This document shows positions 54,760 through 62,500 of a stretch of DNA of 64,000 nt, piece by piece (the stretch's first letter is position 1; each line of letters starts with the position of its first letter). The notes under the pieces were generated by a model, which did no database searches, was not told where the DNA came from, and saw only the letters and a list, made by a program, of their open reading frames with translations. This DNA is from Arcanobacterium sp. GTDB taxonomy: Bacteria; Actinomycetota; Actinomycetes; Actinomycetales; Actinomycetaceae. The position numbers were made by a program, and so were the translations under genes. Where the stretch lies: assembly GCA_022778805.1 (NCBI GenBank), contig JALFSN010000002.1, positions 310,001 to 374,000 on the forward strand, read 5' to 3'.

Positions 54760-55377
54760 ATGAATCAGCTCTCGCTTCCGCAGACCGCCCAGTATGACCC
54801 CGAAGATGCCAAGCAACTCGTGCGTTCTGCCATACGCGCCCACCGGAAAGAGCGAACCGAAACGGCACGCATCACCGCCGGAGAGCACATTGCCGAGCAC
54901 GTACTCACGTTCGTGGCCGGCGCCCACTGCGTGGCATGCTACGTGTCCGTCAATCATGAGCCGCCCACTCGGGAGTTGTGCACGCAGATTGCCGATACCG
55001 GAATTCAACTGCTTCTGCCTAAATTAGGGCCGTCCCTCACCCGCTCGTGGGGCTATTTCCGCGGAGACGCGGATTTAGAGACGATGGCTCCAGGGCGTCC
55101 GCCAGAACCGTCGGGGCCGGCATTCGACAATTCCATTTTGGCAGACATAGACGCCATGATTATTCCGGCACTTGCCGTAAATGCCCAGGGAGAGCGCTTG
55201 GGGCAAGGTGGCGGCTGGTATGATCGGGCGCTTAAAGAGATTGGGGAACAAACCAAGGTAGCTGCCATCGTCTATGAAGAAGAATTCGTAGACGACGCGC
55301 TTCCTCAAGACGAGATGGATGTGCGCATCCCCTTCGTGATTACTCCCAGCGGGATTTTTTCCACTGCCGCTGCCTAG
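54760..55377 (+). CDS. 5-Formyltetrahydrofolate cyclo-ligase
   Basis: 205 aa. Converts 5-formyl-THF to 5,10-methenyl-THF with ATP. Seen are the N-terminal basic region RAHRKERTETARITAGEHI (~27-45), VACYVSVNHEPPTRELC (~65) and the conserved ATP-binding end: IIPALAVNAQGERLGQGGGWYDRAL (~136-160). The last part, DALPQDEMDVRIPFVITP, is the usual family end. Conserved neighbour of glp in actinobacteria. Confidence 0.95.
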   Translation: MNQLSLPQTAQYDPEDAKQLVRSAIRAHRKERTETARITAGEHIAEHVLTFVAGAHCVACYVSVNHEPPTRELCTQIADTGIQLLLPKLGPSLTRSWGYFRGDADLETMAPGRPPEPSGPAFDNSILADIDAMIIPALAVNAQGERLGQGGGWYDRALKEIGEQTKVAAIVYEEEFVDDALPQDEMDVRIPFVITPSGIFSTAAA

Positions 55378-55421
55378 GCGTGACGGCGATGGGCTTGCTA
55401 CTGCTGGCGCCATTTATACAC

Positions 55422-55479
55422 AGTGGCGGATTTTCAGGGCGCGCATCCTTAGGGTGCACATCCTTGAAAATCCGCCACT
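55422..55479. other. 15-bp perfect palindrome with 28-nt loop
   Basis: AGTGGCGGATTTTCA (55422-55436) pairs with TGAAAATCCGCCACT (55465-55479). The loop contains further partly matched pieces (GCGCATCC, TGCACATCC). It lies between the convergent folate and LPXTG genes. It may be a terminator or one copy of a dispersed palindromic repeat. Confidence 0.6.
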
Positions 55480-55542
55480 TTGAGCTTTGATACAGCAGAC
55501 TTTGATGCAGCCTACCTTTCAGTGCGTATCTATGTGACCGCT

Positions 55543-56437
55543 TTACGCGTGACGACGGCGAGAGAGCTGCACCGCTCCTGCGCCGGCTGCAGTCAGCATG
55601 ACGCACGATCCCACAATCCAGCCAATGTTCGCTGCACCGGTATCAGGCAACTTTTCATTGCCGCTCTTTTGCCCGCTTCCCGCCAGCTTCACGTTTGGCG
55701 CCTGAGCTTTCATCAGCTCTTTGGCGATCTCTTTACCCTGATTAACTGGCTGTTTTTCGCCGGCAGGTTTCACTGTGCCAGCGGTGGTATCAGCAGGTGC
55801 CGCGGTGGCGGCGGGATCAGTTTCGGGTTTTGTCGTCTCAGCAGAACCCGTTCCTGACTCTTCTGGCGTTGCGGTAGGAGCAGCAAGCTCATAGCTCTTT
55901 TGAACCAAGAATGCAAGTGCATCATCGAGAGGCTCGACTTCACTGGCAGGCTGACCATTAAACGTGACTGTTAAGTCCTTCTTTACGGCTTCATAGGCTT
56001 TCTGCGCTTCTTCAGGGGAAAGATGCCCGAGCGTCGGATAGAGCATTACCGCATAGACATATGTGCCAGCTTTGTCGAACGACGTCAGCGACTCATAATT
56101 ATCTGCAAGACCCGGAATATCGCTCGCCATCTTCAGTGAGTTATCTTCCGCCTTAAACATCCACATGCTTCCTGCTACGGCAAAGCCAGATACTTTCTGA
56201 TCTGGAAATTGGGGTTTCTCCCCCCACTTTGGTTCCACAACTTTAATATCTACCGTTGCCGGTTTTGCATCGGGCGTCTCAGCATCTGCAGTATTAGCTG
56301 GCTGCGATGCGGGGGGGGGTAGCAGCTGTTCCGTTGCCAGTAGCTTCGTCGGCGGCGAATGCCACAGCGGGCGTAGCGCAGGCGATAGCGGCGCACACCA
56401 GTGGAGCAATCGCATATGAGATAAATTTTCTCCTCAT
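55543..56437 (-). CDS. LPXTG surface protein, out of frame at a nine-C run
   Basis: ATG 56437 (AAGGG before it) begins MRRKFISYAIAPLVCAAIA, a good signal peptide that ends near AVAFAADE. The run of nine C at 56319-56311 then shifts the frame and the peptide ends at ATPPRIAAS. The other frame continues PPASQPANTADAETPD to KVSGFAVAGSMWMF, GTYVYAVMLYPTLGH, an Ala/Thr/Pro linker and a sorting signal LPDTGAANIGW plus helix and RRRHA. With eight C the protein would be ~297 aa. At nine C it is off. Function: cell-wall-anchored surface protein, ligand unknown. Confidence 0.85.
56311..56319 (-). repeat. Nine-C run that breaks the second LPXTG gene
   Basis: Nine C on the coding strand, after the codon A of ...GTAATPP. 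Eight (or eleven) would join signal peptide and body; nine puts the gene off. Confidence 0.8.
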
Positions 56438-56650
56438 AATTTTCCCTTTCGTTGATGAATGCCGAACTTCTATTACATACATTATATTCTGTGCATTCCC
56501 ATTTTCAGGAACCACCCAGGCAAAAACAAGATACGTAAATGTAATATGCGTAACTATTTGCCATCGCCACAACCAGTCTGCTCGAAACTTAACCAGATTC
56601 TGCGCTTGAACCGGTGTATACATCTGCATATATAGCGAGCCGCCGCGTGC

Positions 56651-56722
56651 ACCAGGCGATGTGTGCACAGGCCACCGCCGTGCAGCAGTTATCCACAGGC
56701 GGCGCAGCGCAGGGGCGGCACA
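56651..56722. repeat. 72-bp direct repeat, copy 1, with DnaA box
   Basis: Matches copy 2 at 57586-57657 over 72 bp with about eight differences. It contains TTATCCACA, the consensus DnaA box. The repeats flank the YefM-YoeB module. Confidence 0.8.
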
Positions 56723-56852
56723 ACGCAACTAGCTCGTACGCCGTCACGCAAAATATCGACGAAAGCACAATATCCAGCAAAACCAACAAGGAGAAATGCC
56801 TACGTCAATCCAAGTATGTACGCTATGATGTACATATCTGGAGGTGGTTGAG

Positions 56853-57101
56853 ATGCTCACTACGACTGTGACGAACTTTCGAAAGAATCTATTTGGACTC
56901 CTTGAACAGACTATTAAATTCAACGAGCCTGTAAACGTCAGCACGAAAGCGGGCAATGCCGTCGTCATGAGCGAAGATGACTATAACGGACTCATGGAGA
57001 CACTCTATTTATCCTCAATCCCCACCGTGAGGCAGACCATTATCGACGGACTGCACACCCCACCAGAGGAATGTATTCCCGAGAATGAGGTGCAGTGGTA
57101 G
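56853..57101 (+). CDS. yefM: YefM-type antitoxin
   Basis: 82 aa from ATG 56853 with GGAGG eight bases upstream; a GTG at 56844 is an alternative. Phd/YefM pattern: LTTTVTNFRKNLFGLLEQT, then FNEPVNVSTKAGNAVVMSEDDYNGLMETLYL, the dimer and DNA-binding core, and an acidic end that would wrap the toxin. It neutralises YoeB and, with it, represses the operon. The stop overlaps the toxin start. Confidence 0.9.
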   Translation: MLTTTVTNFRKNLFGLLEQTIKFNEPVNVSTKAGNAVVMSEDDYNGLMETLYLSSIPTVRQTIIDGLHTPPEECIPENEVQW

Positions 57102-57364
57102 TGTATGCGATCGTTTACACCAAAAAAGCAGTCAAAGACATACCACATCTCAAAGCGGCAGGGTTAGCCCAAAAAGCACAGGCACTCATAGAGCTCATGA
57201 AATCAAACCCCTATCAGACGCCACCGCGATACGAAAAACTCAAAGGCGATCTACAGGGTGCTTACTCACGGCGGATTAATTACCAGCATCGTCTCGTTTA
57301 TGAAGTACTCGACGATATAAAAACCATCAAAATAATTAGCGTGTGGACGCATTACGAGTCTTAA
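57101..57364 (+). CDS. yoeB: YoeB-type mRNA-interferase toxin
   Basis: 87 aa from GTG 57101, whose first base is the last base of the antitoxin stop (TAGTG); a GTG at 57095 is also possible. The YoeB pattern is seen: KKAVKDIPHLKAAGLAQKAQALIELMKSNPY, then EKLKGDLQGAYSRRINYQHRLVYEV and a terminal ...SVWTHYES. YoeB cuts mRNA on the ribosome. The key residues (KGDLxGxxSRRIN..HRLVYEV) are intact. Confidence 0.92.
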   Translation: MYAIVYTKKAVKDIPHLKAAGLAQKAQALIELMKSNPYQTPPRYEKLKGDLQGAYSRRINYQHRLVYEVLDDIKTIKIISVWTHYES

Positions 57365-57585
57365 ATTTATATGCCGCCATGACGCCGATGCAGGGTGCAC
57401 CATGAACATCGCGGCGCTAAAAACAGCCGTGACGCCGGTAGCCGCGACACTGATAGCCAGCCGGTAATGTGTACCACTAGCATCATCTGACCACCACGTA
57501 ACCACCGCGACGCGTATTGATCTTTTGCCTAGTATTCCCTCTGTGTGCACCAGATGATTTGTGTGCAAGGCGCCGATTTGTGCAT

Positions 57586-57657
57586 ACCAGATGATTTGTG
57601 CACAGACCGCCGCCGTGCAGCGGTTATCCACAGGCGGCGCAGCACAGAGGCGGCACA
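57586..57657. repeat. 72-bp direct repeat, copy 2, with DnaA box
   Basis: About 89% identical to 56651-56722. A further partial copy of its first 15 bases (ACCAGATGATTTGTG) lies at 57550-57564. Confidence 0.8.
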
Positions 57658-57682
57658 TTATCTCTGCAGCCATACTGGCGCT

Positions 57683-58603
57683 ATGGGATTGTGGCACAGG
57701 ACGTCTGAGAAAAACCGCTATGGGCGCAGCGCGAGAGAAGACCAGAACACTGCGCCAGCAAACATGGGCGGCGATGCTGGCACTGCACACATCGGAGCTA
57801 CGCCATATGCCGAATCCGCAGCGCACGCTAGCTCAACAGCACGCTCTGGGCAGTTATCATCGCATGCCAGCCACACGCGCTACAGCAGCGACGAACAGCG
57901 ATACGTTCGCCGTCACAGCCATAGCGCAGCTCAACATCGCGCTATTCGCAGACCCTCGCCAGTGCGCGCACTCATGTGGCGTTGGCGGTGGGTGCTGGTA
58001 GCTCTGGTGGTTGCCCTCGTCCTCCAATCAGTTCTCTTTACCATGGGATTAAGCCATAAACCAATGAATGAAGTCGTCGTGGCTGCTCATGATCTCAGCA
58101 CCGGCACCACTCTCAGCCGCAGCGAACTTCGGCTAAAAAACTTGCCAGCTGAGGCGATACCATCTGGCACTGTCAGTTCTCTCGATGCCGTTCTCGGGCG
58201 CACACTCGTTGCCCCTTTACCTGCGGGAGCTCCCATTATTAGCAGACAGCTACTCACGTCGGATTTCACCGCTGCAGCTCCTCAAGGCACGGTGATCACC
58301 GCCGTCACCCTCGATAACCCAGCCACCGCTGCTATCCTCCGCCCAGGCGATCGCATCCAGCTCTATTCACCGCCGGCAGATGTGGGAGTTGCCAGTGCAG
58401 ATAAAGCGAGTAAGAGCGAAGCCCGCCAGCTCACGGCGTCAGCAATCGTCATGAGTACGCCGTCAAACACTCAGGATAAGGGCATTTTAGGTGACACTCG
58501 CAACAAAGACGCGATATTTGTGGCGATTCCAGAGAGCGACGCTAGTCTAGTTATCGGTCTCGGAGCTAAGGCATCCCTCCACGCGGTGATCGTTTCGCAG
58601 TGA
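57683..58603 (+). CDS. SAF-domain membrane protein (CpaB/RcpC-like)
   Basis: About 306 aa with the chosen ATG; the frame is open from 57545 and the true start is uncertain because no clear ribosome site is seen. The N-terminal ~95 residues are Ser/His/Ala-rich and basic; a membrane helix follows (~102-122, WRWVLVALVVALVLQSVLFT). The SAF domain (~128-200) has VVVAAHDLSTGTTLSRSELRLKNLP and the hinge LVAPLPAGAPIISRQLL. These match the RcpC/CpaB group of pilus-assembly proteins. It lies next to mscL, as in other actinobacteria. Confidence 0.75.
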   Translation: MGLWHRTSEKNRYGRSAREDQNTAPANMGGDAGTAHIGATPYAESAAHASSTARSGQLSSHASHTRYSSDEQRYVRRHSHSAAQHRAIRRPSPVRALMWRWRWVLVALVVALVLQSVLFTMGLSHKPMNEVVVAAHDLSTGTTLSRSELRLKNLPAEAIPSGTVSSLDAVLGRTLVAPLPAGAPIISRQLLTSDFTAAAPQGTVITAVTLDNPATAAILRPGDRIQLYSPPADVGVASADKASKSEARQLTASAIVMSTPSNTQDKGILGDTRNKDAIFVAIPESDASLVIGLGAKASLHAVIVSQ

Positions 58604-58786
58604 AGCAGGCAGTGAGGCAGTGACGCGCTGAGCAACGCCAACGGAAGCCATGAGCCCCAACGGCGAGCATTGCCCACTGCTGGAGAACCGGCAGCGAACA
58701 ATCGTAGACGATACGACTGGTGACGATACGACTGTACCCGTGAGCAGTGCCCCCAAAGCCAGATACATACTGCGAAAGGTACTGAC

Positions 58787-59170
58787 ATGAAAAACATGAT
58801 TCTGGGATTCAAAGAATTTATTTCCCGAGGCAACGTAATTGACCTCGCCGTGGGCGTAATTATCGGAGCGGCATTCTCCCCCATCGTCACGGCTCTCACC
58901 GACAACGTGATTATGGCACTTATTGCCGCTATTTTCGGCAAGCCAAACTTCGATCACGTAGGCGAATTCACTCTCAATGGCGCCACCGTTATGCCTGGCA
59001 CCGTAATCACAGCTCTCATTAACTTCCTGCTCATCGCATTCGCGCTGTACTTCTGCATCGTGCTGCCGATGAATAAACTGCGCAAATCCAAGGAAGTGGA
59101 AGAGATCGCCACGCCTAGCGAAGATATCGTCTTGCTCACCGAAATCCGCGATTTACTCAAGAAAAACTGA
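58787..59170 (+). CDS. mscL: Large-conductance mechanosensitive channel
   Basis: 127 aa. MILGFKEFISRGNVIDLAVGVIIGAAFSPIVTALTDNVIMA is the conserved N-terminal helix and first membrane helix with the GNV and AVGVIIGAAF core. The second helix is near VITALINFLLIAFALYFCIVLPMNKL, and a charged end (ILLTEIRDLLKKN region) forms the C-terminal bundle. It opens under membrane tension to release solutes in osmotic downshock. Confidence 0.96.
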   Translation: MKNMILGFKEFISRGNVIDLAVGVIIGAAFSPIVTALTDNVIMALIAAIFGKPNFDHVGEFTLNGATVMPGTVITALINFLLIAFALYFCIVLPMNKLRKSKEVEEIATPSEDIVLLTEIRDLLKKN

Positions 59171-59229
59171 GGTTCGCCAAGGCACGTGAGGCTCGCGAGG
59201 CGTGGTTTCAGATTGTGCCAAAAAATGGT

Positions 59230-59511
59230 TCAGATCTTGCCAAAATGCGGCGGCAGATTGTCGAGGATCTCGCGCTCTCTGGGCGTGAGATCCTCTCTGT
59301 TTATCGCCTGCTTGCCATTCACCGCGAGCGCGGCCGCCGGTGGCATCCCCTGCGGCGATACCACCGGAGTAGCGGAACCATCGTGGAGCAGCGCCTGCTC
59401 TGGATAGCGCAATTCACCGCGCTGCAAGCGTTCCTGATCTACCCGTGAAAGCGCCACCACTCGCTTTCCACTGCGGCGTTTCCGAGATTGCTCATCGCCG
59501 CTCATACTCAC
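59230..59511 (-). CDS. Conserved small hypothetical protein
   Basis: 93 aa from the GTG at 59511; an ATG at 59505 is equally plausible. It is basic at the N-terminus (SRKRRSGKRVV) and ends DLTPREREILDNLPPHFGKI, a pattern seen next to similar helicase genes in actinobacteria. It starts 9 bp after the helicase stop, so the pair probably share an operon. No function is known. Confidence 0.7.
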   Translation of the reverse strand: MSMSGDEQSRKRRSGKRVVALSRVDQERLQRGELRYPEQALLHDGSATPVVSPQGMPPAAALAVNGKQAINREDLTPREREILDNLPPHFGKI

Positions 59512-59520
59512 GCCTCGCCC

Positions 59521-62500
59521 TCACTCATCCTCGGCTTTCTCTAGCCTTTCTTCCGCAGAATCTTCCTCAGCACCCTCACGTGCAGGAGCAGCATCGGCCA
59601 CGGCCAAACCTGAGCGGCGCACTACGTTGCCGAGCACGAGATCAATTTGCCCATCTCGGCGCTCAATCCCCAGCTCACTGCGCAGCTCTTGGAGAAGTTG
59701 CGCGTGCGTGCGCGGAAGACGATCAGAGGCAATCCAGGCAAGCATGTCGTCTAACTCATCGTCGGTATAGGCCACCAAGGGCATCCCCACCGACACATTC
59801 GGACGCTCGCCACGCGCCACTGGTGCCACCGGCGTCACCGCATTCTGCGAGCTATCAGATGTATCAGATGCGGAAATGACGTGTTCACCTTCCGCATCCA
59901 TCGTGGGCACCTGCACCGATACGCCCTGCTCACTGCGCGTATCGACCGCCTCATGCAAAAGCTGCTCGACAGCCTGCGCCTGCCCAGCTGGATCGATAAA
60001 CAGCGATGTGGAATACGTCTGGAATACCCTCCACCCAGCTTGTCTGTAGGCTTCTACGCGATGCCGATCACGGCGCCGCAGCGAGCGCTCCTGCACGTAT
60101 GCCGCGTCGTCAAGCAACACCGCTACCGCCCACGTCCCTGGGATAGCATCGCTACCAGCTACCAGCGGAATTTTCTGCGAGCCAGGATAGCCAAAATTCA
60201 AGGCCGTCTTCCAGCCGTCAGCTTCCAGCCGCTCAGCTAAATCTTCGATTAACGGCGCTAGCACATGAGAATCTTCACCTGCTGCCGCGCTCACAAATCC
60301 TCCACCTGCTGCCGAAATCACTTCTGCTAAAAGCTGCGGGCCAGGAGTGGAAATCTTGGCCTTATCCATATCGCCAGGCGCGATAGAACTCACCACCGTG
60401 AGCTCGTCGCGAGCTGCTTCAATCGCATCAATCAGCCCCAGAAATCCCTGCGGCTGCGCGAGCCGGCCAAAGGAATGCAAAAGCCGGCCATGCACCGTCT
60501 TACCAAAGCCCACTGTGAGTACCACGTGATCACGGTGTACACCCGAGGCTTGCGAAATATCGACAATCTCGAACGGCTCATCAGAGTGAATCTGCATAAA
60601 GTCATTCAGCACCGGCGAGCTGGCCAGCTCCTTACGGAATGCCTCACGCACTCGCTTAGCGTGCCGTTCATTGGCAGCAATGACGATCAGTGACTGCTCG
60701 GGATGATCTAAAGCGTGATCTGCAATCACATCAATCACGGCATCCACTTCTGCGCTCGTCGTCTCGATTGACCCATCTCCTCCAAGAGATGGCATTCCAT
60801 AGCCATTGACCAGCACGAGGTGCGCCGAGCGCTTGCGCGGACTCATTGGCACCGGCGCATATACGCCTTCATAGCCATGACTATTGAGAGCTATCGCACT
60901 CAATTCGTTGAGCTGCACCCGATGGGTGGGCAACTGCAACGATGGCAGCACCCGCGCAAATTCCGTAATAGCAAGCTGCGGTCTTTCGCCAGCCGTATCT
61001 GGCTCGCCCATCCTAACCGTCCCGCTCGCTCTATCTGATTCGCTCGCTTTATCCGGTTCGCTCGCCGACAACAGTGCAGAGCGTCGAGTATCGCCCACAA
61101 TCACGCCCTGCCGCCCACGCATGACAGCCGCTATGACGCTGCACAATGGCACGTCTGCACCGGCGTCAAGAATACACACATCTACCCACGGGGAAGCGGG
61201 GAGGTATTCAGCTACCAGCCCTGCAGGCATAATCCACACCGGACGCGCCAACTGCACAATTCTCGAATAGCTCGCAATAGCTTCTTTGAGAGCAGGTGCA
61301 TCATCACGAGCCAAAATCGCATCCAGGCTCAACGTTGCATCCCGATGTGCACGGGCAAATGTGCGCATCTCAGAGATTGCCGCGAGCATCACGGGATCGG
61401 CCAGAGAATTGACGTGAGTCACATCGAGTTCACGCAGATGGGCGAGCATATCAGAGATATCGCGCGGCCCAAGCGAAGCCAACACCGGCGAATTCACCAT
61501 GAGACGCTCGAACACTGACGACGTACACGCCAGCCGAAACTCTTCGCCCACCTGCTCAGCTGGCACATGACGGGCTTTCATATCTTCGATGAAGACGCCC
61601 AAGCCCATCTCTGTGAGCTGCTTCAGCGCGGCGTTACGCTGCGGGAGAGTACCTAACCTACCCTCTTCTGCCACGAGCATGCCCAGATCTGAGGCCAACT
61701 TTAGCCACGGCATATCCAGGAAACTGGTATCAACAAAAAATTCGGAGAGCTGGCCAAGTTTTTCTTCCATCGCCGCGCCCTGCGCACGGATTTGCGAAAA
61801 GCCCTGCGGCAAGATCGGCCAGCCGCCATCTTTCGAGTACCGCCGCCACAGCTCACGCCGCTCCTGTACCAGTTTCAGCTCGGCATGAATATCTTTCGGC
61901 GTAGCACCAGGGCGTACAAGATCGTCCACCTGTTTGCGGATGAGCCTCCGTTCGGAGCGCTTCATGCGCAAACCACGCTCTTCCCGCCACTCTTTTGACG
62001 CAGTGGCAATCACCATATCTTCGACGGGCTGCGCAAAAATCTTCGGTAAGAACGTATCGAGGCTCTCGGAAATCCCATCGAGCATCCCGATTTGATCCTT
62101 CCACTCGCGGGGAGTACGTGCCAGTACCAGACCCGTCTGCTGGCTCACCGCCGTCATCTCATCAGTCGTCTCTGGCAGCACGTGATCGCGTAGCTCATGC
62201 ACCAACGCGAGCGCTTCCTCAGCGTCATCATGCGTCTGCACCGACGTCTCCAGCCACAGCGAATTGGAATATTCCCCATCGAAAACACCCAGGGCAGCAG
62301 CCTCTTGCAGCTGCTCCTCCACCCGTTCATAGCCAGCATCCCGAATCGCAAGAATACTCTCTTCCGTGAAGCGCACTCGCGTGCGTGGGCCTCCCGCCTG
62401 CGCCGTGAGATCGGCCAGCTTTTCGAGCAGATCATGCACCGAAGCCCCCCAGAAAGGATCCGTGCGGTGCAGATCATCGACAAAAGTGGAAAGCTGAGCG

